A DNA stretch of 64,000 nt from Paulinella micropora (taxonomy: Eukaryota; Cercozoa; Imbricatea; Euglyphida; Paulinellidae): assembly GCA_019918135.1 (NCBI GenBank), contig WBZZ01000821.1, forward strand, positions 7,501-71,500, given 5' to 3'. The position numbers and the translations under genes were made by a program. Shown piece by piece: positions 35,177-44,361 of the stretch; the first letter of the stretch is position 1; each line of letters opens with the position of its first letter. Below the pieces are notes generated by a model. That model worked only from the letters and a program-made list of their open reading frames with translations, did no database searches and had not been told where the DNA came from.

Positions 35177-35666
35177 ATTTACTATATCTGAGGCACTGAT
35201 GCAGCTAATGGCATATCCTCAACGGACATAAGCCTCCAATACCCTTGTTCGAGGTCCTCCACCCCCCCGTGTCAGTCTCTCGCCTGATGATCGGGGCCAC
35301 CGATGGAGCTCCTGAGGGCAAGACTGCACTAAGCCGAGGTTATTCCGCAGTCCCAGCAACCTCTTGCAAGACGTCACCGAATGTGCAAGTGCATACACCA
35401 AGCGCGGTTGCTAGAGCTGCCTCGAAACCCCACCCATAACAATCTGGTGTCTGCTGGGTCCTGGGCTATCAACCAGCATATGCGGAGTTTAAGATCTTTT
35501 ACGCGCGCAACAACCCTCCTCCCCAGCATCTACCACCAAAGGGTTATGAGTTGGCGTCACAGTTTAACGCCTTGAGGCCATTGGGCTGGAACTCTGTTTA
35601 GCAAGTGTGACTAGGTTTTTTCATCGGGATTTCCCTCAAATATGTCACAGTCAACACTCCAAGGCA
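35174..35666 (-). repeat. Retroposon-like repeat family 2, copy 2 (inverted, longer)
   Basis: The reverse complement of 33846-34170 is followed by about 150 bp more of 5' sequence (to about 35666), so copy 1 is 5'-truncated. The two copies face each other across the simple repeats and form a large inverted repeat. Confidence 0.75.
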
Positions 35667-35667
35667 G

Positions 35668-35737
35668 ATTTACTATATCTGAGGCGTACTGATGCAGCTA
35701 ATGGCATATCCTCAACGGACATAAGCCTCCAATACCC

Positions 35738-35739
<2 letters not shown>
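35668..35739 (-). repeat. Family 2 fragment
   Basis: The last 70 bp of the family 2 repeat (CTGAGGCGTACTGATGCAGC region), again attached to a (TAA)n tract. Confidence 0.7.
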
Positions 35740-35772
<33 letters not shown>

Positions 35773-36003
35773 GTGCTTCTCTGTCAATGGCTGATGCAAA
35801 TCTGCACATGCGCCTCCATCGTCTCACCCGTGAGGGGAGTACGAAGAATTGACGATAGGCTCTAATGACACCCCCGCAAGGGCAGTTCCAACACTTCCAG
35901 ACGGACCGGTATGTTCAATAAAAATACTGGTGGCACCGACGGGAATCGAACTGGCGACAGGGCCCAGATGGTAGAACTTGACCACTGGGCTATCATGGTG
36001 TCC
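35738..36003 (-). mobile_element. SINE copy 2 (minus)
   Basis: A full-length inverted copy: (TAA)n tail complement, GTGCTTCTCTGTCAATGG, and head ending GTGTCC at 36003. It has no internal duplication and carries the gatttg/gcctatc variants. Confidence 0.85.
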
Positions 36004-36222
36004 ATAATAATAAAAATAATAATAATAATAGTGCTTCTCTGTCAATGGCTGATGCATTTCTGCACATGCGCCTCCATCGTCTCACCCGTGAGGGGAGTAC
36101 GAAGAATTGACGATAGGCTCTAATGACACCCCCGCAAGGGCAGTTCCAACACTTCCAGACGGACCGGTATATTCAATGAAAATACTGGTGGCACCGACGG
36201 GAATCTAACTGGCGACAGGGCA
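36004..36222 (-). mobile_element. SINE copy 3 (minus, head truncated)
   Basis: The body matches the family, but the tRNA-like head stops at CTGGCGACAGGGC and runs into (AAT)n, so about 60 bp of head are missing. Confidence 0.8.
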
Positions 36223-36239
36223 AAATAATAATAATAATG

Positions 36240-36281
<42 letters not shown>

Positions 36282-36299
36282 GTAGTAGTAGTAGTAGTT

Positions 36300-36530
36300 G
36301 GACACCGTGATAGCCCAGTGGTCAAGTTCTACCATCTGGGCCCTGTCGCCAGTTCGATTCCCGTCGGTGCCACCAGTATTTTCATTGAACATACCGGTCC
36401 ATCTGGAAGTGTTGGAACTGCCCTTGCGGGGGCGTCATTAGAGCCTATCGTCAATTCTTCGTACTCCCCTCACGGGTGAGACGATGGAGGCGCATGTGCA
36501 GATTTGCATCAGCCATTGACAGAGAAGCAC

Positions 36531-36584
<54 letters not shown>
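36300..36584 (+). mobile_element. SINE copy 4
   Basis: Complete head, single CCAGTATTTTC unit, AGATTTGCATC and GCCTATC variants, (TAT)n tail. Confidence 0.85.
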
Positions 36585-36585
<1 letters not shown>

Positions 36586-36586
36586 T

Positions 36587-36852
36587 GGACACCGTGATAG
36601 CCCAGTGGTCAAGTTCTACCATCTGGGCCCTGTCGCCAGTTCGATTCCCGTCGGTGCCACCAGTATTTTCATTGAACGTAACGATCCGTCTGGACCAGTA
36701 TTTTCATTGAACATACCGGCCCGTCTGGAAGTGTTGGAACTGCCCTTGCGGGGGTGTCATTAGAGCTTATCGTCAATTCTTCGTACTCCCCTCACGGGTG
36801 AGACGATGGAGGCGCATGTGCAGAAATGCATCAGCCATTGACAGAGAAGCAC

Positions 36853-36924
<72 letters not shown>
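36587..36924 (+). mobile_element. SINE copy 5 (duplicated subfamily)
   Basis: Complete head, two CCAGTATTTTCATTGAAC units, AGAAATGCATC and GCTTATC variants, long (TTA)n tail followed by a GA-rich tract. Confidence 0.85.
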
Positions 36925-36967
36925 TAGAGAGAGAGAGAAAGAGAGAGAGAAAGAGAGAGAAACAGCC

Positions 36968-37110
36968 ACTCACTGTTGGGGTGGGGTGTGCGATACCATT
37001 TTTTACTCGGTCTTCACGGCCACGGCCGTGAACTGCCTGAAAGGTATGGTGCACACACCCCACCTAACACAAACCTTGTTGGGGTGGGTACCACCACTTT
37101 GTACACTGTA

Positions 37111-37120
<10 letters not shown>
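36968..37120. repeat. Short retroposon-like unit with palindrome
   Basis: A GGGGTGGGGTGTGC and CACACACCCCACC pair flank a CACGGCCACGGCCGTGAA palindrome, and the unit ends in TATTATTTATTATT. It is a single copy here, with hairpin potential and the same tail type as the neighbouring SINEs. Confidence 0.5.
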
Positions 37121-37146
<26 letters not shown>

Positions 37147-37147
<1 letters not shown>

Positions 37148-37345
37148 GGGAGTACATAGGCCATTGGTCCTTTTCAATGGGCTGATTGGTATAAAGCTCC
37201 TAGAGTAATGTTCTATGCCGTCACTTCCTTTATTCCACCGATTGGTGTGGAGACTTTCCTTATGGAATGGAGGACTGGATGCACATGGCCTTTTGGCTCA
37301 GCAATTGGCAGGAGATACATTATTATTATTATTATTATTATTATT
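37147..37345 (+). repeat. Retroposon-like repeat family 3, copy 1
   Basis: Contains ATGGGCTGATTGGTATAAAG through GCAATTGGCAGGAGATACAT, ending in (TAT)n. It is about 170 bp and nearly identical to the next copy. Confidence 0.75.
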
Positions 37346-37346
37346 T

Positions 37347-37495
37347 CCCTTTCCATGGGCTGATTGGTATAAAGCTCCTAGAGTAATGTTCTATGCCGTC
37401 ACTTCCTTTATTCCACCGATTGGTGTGGAGACTTTCCTTATGGAATGGAGGACTGGATGCACATGGCCTTTTGGCTCAGCAATTGGCAGGAGATA

Positions 37496-37547
<52 letters not shown>
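37347..37547 (+). repeat. Retroposon-like repeat family 3, copy 2
   Basis: Repeats the 37147 unit from CATGGGCTGATTGG onward with essentially no differences, then an (TAT)n tail that fuses with a truncated SINE. Confidence 0.75.
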
Positions 37548-37768
37548 GTCGCCAGTTCGATTCCCGTCGGTGCCACCAGTATTTTCATTGAACATACCGA
37601 TCCGTCTGGACCAGTATTTTCATTGAACATACCGGCCCGTCTGGAAGTGTTGGAACTGCCCTTGCGGGGGTGTCATTAGAGCTTATCGTCAATTCTTCGT
37701 ACTCCCCTCACGGGTGAGACGATGGAGGCGCATGTGCAGAAATGCATCAGCCATTGACAGAGAAGCAC

Positions 37769-37856
<88 letters not shown>

Positions 37857-37862
37857 TTTATT
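37548..37862 (+). mobile_element. SINE copy 6 (5'-truncated, duplicated subfamily)
   Basis: Starts inside the head at GTCGCCAGTTCGATTCC. It has two CCAGTATTTTC units and a long (TTA)n tail. Confidence 0.85.
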
Positions 37863-38159
37863 GGACACCGTGATAACCCAGTGGTCAAGTTTTACCATCT
37901 GGGCCCTGTCGCCAGTTCGATTCCCGTCGGTGCCACCAGTATTTTCATTGAACATACCGATCCGTCTGGACCAGTATTTTCATTGAACATACCGGCCCGT
38001 CTGGAAGTGTTGGAACTGCCCTTGCGGGGGTGTCATTAGAGCTTATCGTCAATTCTTCGTACTCCCCTCACGGGTGAGACGATGGAGGCGCATGTGCAGA
38101 AATGCATCAGCCATTGACAGAGAAGCACTATTATTATTATTATTATTATCATTATTATT
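37863..38159 (+). mobile_element. SINE copy 7 (duplicated subfamily)
   Basis: Full head with ATAACCC and TTTTACC changes, duplicated body, (TTA)n tail. Confidence 0.85.
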
Positions 38160-38160
38160 T

Positions 38161-38390
38161 CAAGTTCTACCATCTGGGCCCTGTCGCCAGTTCGATTCCC
38201 GTCGGTTCACCAGTATTTTTTCATTGAACATACCGGTCCGTCTGGAAGTGTTGGAACTGCCCGTGCGGGGGTGTCATTAGAGCCTATCGTCAATTCTTCG
38301 TACTCCCCTCACGGGTGAGACGATGGAGGCGCATGTGCAGATTTGCATCAGCCATTGACAGAGAAGCACTATTATTATTATTATTATTAT
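38161..38390 (+). mobile_element. SINE copy 8 (5'-truncated)
   Basis: Begins at CAAGTTCTACCATCTGGG. Single CCAGTATTTT unit, AGATTTGCATC variant, short tail. Confidence 0.85.
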
Positions 38391-38619
38391 GGACACCGTG
38401 ATAGCCCAGTGGTCAAGTTCTACCATCTGGGCCCTGTCGCCAGTTCGATTCCCGTCAGTGCCACCAGTATTTTCATTGAACATACCAGTCCGTCTGGAAG
38501 TGTTGGATCTGCCCTTGCGGGGGTGTCATTAGAGCCTATCGTCAATTCTTCGTACTCCCCTCACGGGTGAGACGATGGAGGCGCATGTGCAGATTTGCAT
38601 CAGCCATTGACAGAGAAGC

Positions 38620-38663
<44 letters not shown>
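38391..38663 (+). mobile_element. SINE copy 9
   Basis: Complete head at 38391, single unit, AGATTTGCATC and GCCTATC variants, (ATT)n tail. Confidence 0.85.
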
Positions 38664-38904
38664 GTCTCCGTCTGCGTACGCGTCTAGGTTCAATCTGTAC
38701 ATGTATGACGTGGGTCTGTATACGCGTTTAGGTTCAATCGGTATGACATGGGTTCGTTTCTTGTTGAAACTTTGATTAAAGATCATCTTGACAGCATCAG
38801 CAAGGGATCGAACGTTGTGTTTAACACAGTGATCAAACAGGTGATCATTCACTAGCTTGTATGTATGTATGTATGTATGAATATGTATGTACGTACCTTC
38901 TTGT

Positions 38905-38961
<57 letters not shown>

Positions 38962-39011
38962 ATCATGTATGTATGCATGTATGTTTGTGTGCATGGATGT
39001 TCTAGATGCAG
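38664..39011. other. Unique patch with repeated GTACGCGT(C/T)TAGGTTCAATC motif and (CT)n
   Basis: Two tandem diverged copies of GCGTCTAGGTTCAATC...GACGTGGGT (about 38676-38755) resemble the patch near 35027-35080. A possible coding patch (VETLIKDHLDSISK, plus strand, about 38763-38838) ends at AAACAG/GTGATC. TATG and CT arrays follow to about 38990. Confidence 0.35.
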
Positions 39012-39146
39012 CAGTCCAAAGGCAAGATGCTGGATGGTGATTTTGCGTTTCAAGAGAAGGGCAAGGAGCACAAGTCTCAGAACAGCAGGAACACCACACC
39101 GACCGCACCGAACAAAGGATCCGGTGGCCAGAATTCTAGCACTTAA
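39012..39146 (+). other. Candidate 3' terminal host exon
   Basis: Preceded by TTCTAGATGCAG (3' splice site-like), a 44-codon segment (QSKGKMLDGDFAFQEKG..., Ser/Thr/Asn-rich C-terminus) ends in TAA at 39144. An AATAA-like context is absent nearby. It could be the last exon of the gene whose earlier candidate exons lie near 32.7 kb, making the 6-kb repeat cluster intronic. That link is inference only. Confidence 0.35.
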
Positions 39147-39311
39147 GTATATTATATAACAGGCTCATTAAATCATTCAATTCTACTGTTTTCGTTGTAT
39201 TAATATTAATAGTTGTATTACCGGTAATATGAAAAGTTATATTACTATTAATAGTGGGATCTTATTCAAGTTTTATTGAAGCTTAAATCGTTTATAATGA
39301 AACTTAACTCG

Positions 39312-39314
39312 TAC

Positions 39315-39384
<70 letters not shown>

Positions 39385-39437
39385 GTTGGTGGTGGTGGTG
39401 GTGGTGGTAGTGAGTAGTAGTAGTAGTGGTAGTAGTG

Positions 39438-39468
<31 letters not shown>

Positions 39469-39514
39469 TAGTAATAGTAGTAGTAGTAGTAGTAGTAGCA
39501 GTAGTAGTAGTAGC

Positions 39515-39558
<44 letters not shown>

Positions 39559-39644
39559 TAGTAGTAGCATTATGTTGATGAAGTAGTAGTAGTAGTAGTA
39601 GTAGTAGTAATAGTACCTTATAGTAGTAGTAGTGGTGGTGGGCA

Positions 39645-39704
<60 letters not shown>

Positions 39705-39720
39705 TAGTAGTATTAGTAAC
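39312..39720. repeat. (TAG)n / (TGG)n trinucleotide array
   Basis: About 400 bp of AGT/GGT repeats with two embedded copies of CATTATGTTGATGAAG (about 39568 and 39720), suggesting internal duplication. Poly-Thr or poly-Ser frames here are artefacts. Confidence 0.95.
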
Positions 39721-39775
39721 ATTATGTTGATGAAGGAGGAAGGAAGCAAGGATGCCTGACCGGGCATGTATTCCT

Positions 39776-40262
39776 TCATGGCGTCGTAAGCTTGTATGGC
39801 AATTGCTCTGACACCTTTGGCAAACCCGAATGATCATCATCCAGCAAGTCCGCCAAATCCTCCGCCTGACTCATGGAAAAGTCCTCGTCCCATGCCTTGC
39901 ATGCTGCATCCAACTTCCCCGTCGCCTGCCGCAATTCCCTCCGTAAATCCTTCGCCACCTTGCACAAGGTCTTGATGTCCCCTGCCGATATCCAGTTCCC
40001 CTCCGTCAGCATGGGGCATCGCATATTTGGCCACATTCCCTTTCGTCACCTTGCCTCGATAAAACCCCACCCCTACGTACAGAGCCTCCGCCAAGTGAAT
40101 CAACGAAACCACCTGCTTACCCGGCCCGCATAAATATCTACCCTTTTGCCACTCCCAAGCCTGCCATAGTTCCATCTCGTACCACAAACCTCCCTCTTCC
40201 TCCTTCTTCATGCATAACGCGTACTGTGTCGGCGATAACTGCTGATACGTCTCCGCCGCCAT
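39776..40262 (-). CDS. Unrecognised protein, frameshifted
   Basis: The ATG at 40262 opens MAAETYQQLSPTQYALC followed by a Trp-rich segment (YEMELWQAWEWQKGRYLC). A frame change near 40030 continues into 39776-40036, a helical charged region (IKTLCKVAKDLRRELRQ, then DEDFSMSQAEDLADLLDDD). No family is recognised. It is one of five similar-looking minus-strand frames in a row just left of the viral element and could be gag-like or viral accessory coding. Codon choice is GC-richer than in the viral genes. Confidence 0.4.
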
Positions 40263-40273
40263 CTCGGCACCAT

Positions 40274-40522
40274 TTACATCATGTCACAAAATACCGCCGA
40301 CATCGATGGAGGATTCTTTGCCCATACCGGATCAGTCGCTGCCGGTTGGGCCTCCGCCTTGGCCTCCTCAGTACGCATGGTTGCTCCCTTCTTCCCCGCC
40401 GGAGTAAACGGTATCGCCGCCAGCTTTGGTCGCGTCCACCCCGTGCCTTCCACTTTCCGTTCCTCTCCTTCAATTGCCGCCATGTCAAATTCTAAAGTAG
40501 GGAATATATCATATCCACCCAA
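40274..40522 (-). CDS. Small unrecognised ORF
   Basis: An 82-codon frame starting MGGYDIFPTLEFDMA, with a basic middle and Ala/Glu/Pro-rich end. It stops 11 bp before the next frame starts, suggesting a compact gene series. No family is recognised. Confidence 0.3.
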   Translation of the reverse strand: MGGYDIFPTLEFDMAAIEGEERKVEGTGWTRPKLAAIPFTPAGKKGATMRTEEAKAEAQPAATDPVWAKNPPSMSAVFCDMM

Positions 40523-40701
40523 TTATCCGTACATTCATTCTCGTTATGTATCCGCTCTCTGTATACCATATCAAAACCCCAAACCTGTCTCCCCATACCC
40601 ATTTGTTAATCCACTGCTAAAACCTCTGTTTGTTTTTCTTTTCCATGTTTAATGTCGACTTTTCCCCATTTGGGTCCTGTCCTTCTTTCCCCCATAAACC
40701 A

Positions 40702-41283
40702 CTACACTTCGACGTCCCAATTCATCTTGTCCCACTCCTCCTTCGAGATGCCTCGCATCCATTCCACTACCTCCGCCACTGTCTCCTGTCTGTATTTCCC
40801 GTTCCGCTCTGCTTCACCCTCTGGTCTCTGTGGCTCTGGAATCACCGTGTCCTCTTGTCTTTCTACCTCCCTAGTCTGTTCCTTCCCTTCTTGGGCCCAT
40901 TGCCCAAAGTCTAAGTGTAATTTCTGAATCAGTTCCCGTGTTTCCTTACCTTCCCATTCCTTGTCTGGTGTACGATGCTCCACCATTTCTATCAAACCCC
41001 TGAGCCGTAATGGTTCGACAAACATCGTCCAACTGTCTTCTCCTCGTTCTCGCAAAACATTCACCCACTTTTTTGCATGCTGTGCCTTTCCCCTGGCACA
41101 TGCCCATGCCGTATGGATCCTTTCCGCTGTCAATTTCCCCTTCACCTTGGTCAACATAGCCATGAAAACGTATTGGTGTCGCGCCTCCTCTGTGGCGGCG
41201 AACACCTTCCATATAATAATACACTCCTTTTCGATGGTGTCCCACCAACGCCATTGTAGTTCCCATAATATTCTAATTGCCAT
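40702..41283 (-). CDS. Unrecognised helical protein
   Basis: 193 residues, ATG at 41283. Almost entirely amphipathic helix, Trp-rich at the N-terminus (LWELQWRWWDTIEKE), then AERIHTAWACARGKAQHAKKW and a Glu-rich C-terminal half. It resembles a helical gag or capsid-like domain in style, but I can name no family. It is better protein-like than the antisense 300-codon frame. Confidence 0.4.
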   Translation of the reverse strand: MAIRILWELQWRWWDTIEKECIIIWKVFAATEEARHQYVFMAMLTKVKGKLTAERIHTAWACARGKAQHAKKWVNVLRERGEDSWTMFVEPLRLRGLIEMVEHRTPDKEWEGKETRELIQKLHLDFGQWAQEGKEQTREVERQEDTVIPEPQRPEGEAERNGKYRQETVAEVVEWMRGISKEEWDKMNWDVEV

Positions 41284-41704
41284 TCATCTTGTATCCCGTA
41301 GAACCCGATCTGTCTCTACAACTGCCCCCACCCTGTTACCACTCGTCTCCCATCTCGTCCAAAAACCGTCGTGCTTCCTCATCGAGCTTATATTCCAGTC
41401 CCCCTTTGCCGCGCCATCTTCGCCTCCTCCTCTGTTAACTCTATTTTCATTTCTTGCTTGCTCATTCGTTGCCGTACCTCCTAAAGTAGGGACGGAAGGT
41501 GCTATGTCAGTGTGTCTGTCTGTGTTCACCAATTCTCCGTCTCTTTCTTCCCCTTTCCCCCTTCCCGAAATCCTCTTCCATTTTCGCCCATTCCTCATTC
41601 CATTGAAACGATTCTCCCAATGGCATCGCCCCCTCATAATCCTCTTTCACCTTCCGAAAATGTTCCTCTGTACAACCCCCCGACTCCAACAGTTTCTTCG
41701 TCAA
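41284..41704 (-). CDS. Two overlapping short ORFs, possibly one frameshifted gene
   Basis: 41507-41704 has KKLLESGGCTEEHFRKVKEDYEG-type helical sequence. 41284-41637 overlaps in another frame with a basic, Arg/Asn-rich composition. Unrecognised. Confidence 0.25.
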
Positions 41705-41810
41705 GATATATTGCGCTTCACACTTAAGGATCCAAGGTCCAAGCTAAGCCTTATCCCACCACGCATATTCCTCTTTCTCCTCCGTCTCACTAGCATCCCC
41801 ACTGTCCTCC

Positions 41811-42341
41811 TCATCCCCACTTGTCGTCTCCTTCTCGTCCTTGCCCCCTTTCTCCATACCTAAAGTATGGTGGTATGTATAGCCTCCCCTCTTGTCTTTT
41901 ATTCCCCTTTCCTAGCCTTCTTGTTAGGTTCTCCCTTCTCCATACGTTCTCTCTTGCCCCCTTCCCGTTTCCCCTGTCTACTGGACTCTCTGTTTTCCCT
42001 CTTCCTCTGCACATCCACATATGTGCCCGCCTCCTCGTGGCCAAATTCACCATCGTTGTCTTCGAGGCCTCCGCCTGCTCCATCAACCGTCTTACCCTCT
42101 CAATTTCGTGTGCACATATATCCCCTGCCTTCAGCCACTCCTCCAACTGTTCCCGTAACTCTTCATATTCCTGAGTCGCCTGAGCCACGTGTTTGAATAT
42201 ATCCTTCCCTATCCTTATTTCCTTCCGAGCCCACATCCTCTTTTCTCCCTCATCGTTCTCCTCCTCCCATGCCTCACGCCAACATTCTGGCTGTTCCCGT
42301 TCCCCCTTTCCTTTGCCCCCCTCGTCAGACTTCTCCTCCAT
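41811..42341 (-). CDS. Unrecognised charged coiled-coil protein
   Basis: 176 residues starting MEEKSDEGGKGKGEREQ. A heptad-like stretch at about residues 45-100 (ATQEYEELREQLEEWLKAG, then IERVRRLMEQAEASK) predicts a coiled coil. The C-terminus is basic, Arg/Gly-rich. It is the first frame of the minus-strand series and starts about 435 bp from the first viral gene, facing away from it. Confidence 0.4.
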   Translation of the reverse strand: MEEKSDEGGKGKGEREQPECWREAWEEENDEGEKRMWARKEIRIGKDIFKHVAQATQEYEELREQLEEWLKAGDICAHEIERVRRLMEQAEASKTTMVNLATRRRAHMWMCRGRGKTESPVDRGNGKGARENVWRRENLTRRLGKGNKRQEGRLYIPPYFRYGERGQGREGDDKWG

Positions 42342-42776
42342 CGCGAAAAAAAAAGGACGGACGAGAGGGGGGTTGAATCAAAGCTTTCCCCCCCCCCCTC
42401 TTCGTTTTGAATTTTGCTATCTTTTGCCATTTTTTACATAGTCGGTCGTATTAAGAGATTTTACATTATCCCCAGGTTTTTTACACTGGCAGTATAGGGT
42501 CGCTTTTCAAGACACTCTGCCAAAAAAACAAAAAAAGTGATTTTCTGTTTTCCCCCTTTTCCCTATTTCGCTCTTTCGCGACTTTACTCCAAAACCGCAA
42601 CATCGGCATCAGCTCCGCTACATTCATCAAAATTATCAACAATGTTTACTATCTGGCGGATCGGCCCACTCATAAATCTAATATGACTTTTTTCTTTTTG
42701 TGTTTTGGTTTCAATTATGTTTTCTGGTTGTATGATAATTTCCATTTATAAATATATATACTATTTATAAAAAACA
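42342..42776. other. Spacer at the left edge of the viral element
   Basis: No gene. It contains an A-run, a C12 run (about 42387-42399) and an AT-rich promoter-like end (TATAAATATATATACTATTTATAA) just before the first viral ATG. GC content drops sharply near 42420, where viral-type AT-rich sequence begins. Confidence 0.5.
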
Positions 42777-43577
42777 ATGAATTGCGAATTCTGCGACAAG
42801 AAAGGATATCGAAGGGTTTCATTACGAGGTGGCACATCCATCATATGTAATGATTGCTTACAGCTATGTAGAAATTGTAAAGTTGTAAGAACTCCTGAGA
42901 ATTCTTATGCTAATAGAAACTACTGTAAGGAATGTTGTAAAAAATACCAGAACGAATATGCGAAAACACACAAACAAATATTAACTCCTGAACAAAAAGC
43001 TTACCAAAACGAATACAACAAAGAAAGAGGTAAAGAAAAAATCAAATGCTCACAATGCGATAAAGAACTTAGCAGAGGATATTTGAGTTCACATATCAAA
43101 GAAATACACAAAAATAAGAAAAGAATATTGAGCGAAAAAGCAAAACAAAAGAACCGAGAAGCAGTAAGAAAGCGAGGAGCAGAAAAAATCAAATGCCCCA
43201 AATGCGATAAAGAATTAAGACAAGATGGTCTAGCCGAACACGCTGAAATACACGAGAACCCACTCAAGCAATGTAAAATTAAATTAAAAAAATACATAAA
43301 ATGGGTAAACGAAACTAACCCAGATTTGAAACAAGAGCAGAAGGAAGCATTAAAACATTTGATATCCGAATGGAATAAAAATAACAAAACTGTTCAAGAT
43401 TTATTTGATATGAAAGAGCATCATTCGTATATAAATGGAGCATCGTTAAATGAAGAATTGTGGAAAGACTACAAAGAAAATATACTACATTACCGTGTAA
43501 GTTTGATGAAATATTTACACAAACATAATAAGCCATATGGTACCAAAATAAAAGAAATTAATTATTTACATTTATAA
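42777..43577 (+). CDS. Zinc-finger protein of the viral element
   Basis: 266 residues. The N-terminus has two zinc-ribbon-like pairs, CEFC...CNDC and CRNC...YCKECC (residues 3-55). Two C2H2-like fingers follow, CSQCDKELSRGYLSSHIKEIH (residues about 81-101) and CPKCDKELRQDGLAEHAEIH (about 124-144), in a Lys/Glu-rich context. The C-terminal third is helical. It is probably DNA-binding, perhaps an early regulator or nuclease-associated protein. The start is set by the ATG 6 bp after a TATTTATAA-like box. It is the first gene of the rightward arm. Confidence 0.7.
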   Translation: MNCEFCDKKGYRRVSLRGGTSIICNDCLQLCRNCKVVRTPENSYANRNYCKECCKKYQNEYAKTHKQILTPEQKAYQNEYNKERGKEKIKCSQCDKELSRGYLSSHIKEIHKNKKRILSEKAKQKNREAVRKRGAEKIKCPKCDKELRQDGLAEHAEIHENPLKQCKIKLKKYIKWVNETNPDLKQEQKEALKHLISEWNKNNKTVQDLFDMKEHHSYINGASLNEELWKDYKENILHYRVSLMKYLHKHNKPYGTKIKEINYLHL

Positions 43578-43600
43578 AAATAATATTACATATATATAAG

Positions 43601-43804
43601 ATGCCACGACCAAAGATATATGAAGGAGACGAAAGGAGAAAAAGGAATAATGAGAAATCTCTCGCCTACTATTACCGTAATAAAGCTAGATTAAACGAAG
43701 AACGGCGAGCCAAAGCACAGAAGTTAATACAATATACACAAGATATAGAAGAATACAAAAAGAAGATACAGGAGTTAGAAGAGCGACTAAGTAAGTCAAA
43801 TTAA
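43601..43804 (+). CDS. Small basic coiled-coil protein
   Basis: 67 residues, ATG preceded by ATATATATAAG. It has a basic N-terminal half (RRKRNNEKSLAYYYRNKARLN) and a C-terminal heptad-like coil (DIEEYKKKIQELEERL). It resembles small bZIP-like or DNA-binding accessory proteins. It is 23 bp downstream of the zinc-finger gene, on the same strand. Confidence 0.55.
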   Translation: MPRPKIYEGDERRKRNNEKSLAYYYRNKARLNEERRAKAQKLIQYTQDIEEYKKKIQELEERLSKSN

Positions 43805-43913
43805 TTAACAATATTTTTTTTTGGTAAACATTTTACATCTAAACATATCGTATATATATGTAAAGCATTAAATAATTATTTTTCAAAAAATTTATCCTGC
43901 CTATCTATATACA

Positions 43914-44361
43914 ATGGACAATACCAACCAGAACTATTTCAGCTCTACGATATTGAGCGACGAGGAGATTACATCAGGCATAGAGGCAAAAGAAGATGGT
44001 ATCTCATTACAACTCCAATCGCACTACGAATTATAAACAGACTAACGGGTGGCCGTCCCGAACTAGTCGGCAGACAAGGCTCACTCGTTATACCGTATGT
44101 TCCATGGTGGGAAGCTCGTCTCCAACAGCTAAACCCAAATACAAGCTATCTCGTTCATCTGAATTATGAAGGATATAATGGACCAGTTAGAGGAATATAC
44201 CAAGCTAACGTATTGAAGCGAACAATCAATGCGGTTAGAAACTTTGTAGAACGGCAAGCCAGATTTTACGAACAAAGAGAAGACAAAGACCTTAAAGTCA
44301 TTACAATAGACCAAGTTAATCCGCAAATCATATTGTCATACCAATGGCAAAGGGTGAAATA
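43914..44361 (+). CDS. Hypothetical viral protein, start unresolved
   Basis: An open frame of about 150 codons ends at 44361, but its frame lacks an ATG. The only ATG (43914, after CTATATACA) is in the neighbouring frame and meets a stop after 40 codons, so a frameshift near 43920-44030 is likely. The protein is basic and aromatic (GKRRWYLITTPIALRIINRLTGG, read in two blocks; VIPYVPWWEARLQQ). It overlaps the start of the polymerase gene by 18 bp. Unrecognised. Confidence 0.45.

Noticed and set aside
34088..35191. Long open frames of Ile/Tyr/Leu and Asn repeats
   Set aside because: They are translations of the (ATATT)n and (TTA)n arrays, with no codon constraint or domain.
40961..41863. A 300-codon plus-strand ORF
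   Set aside because: Ser/Pro/Phe-rich antisense of more protein-like minus-strand frames; no recognisable domain.
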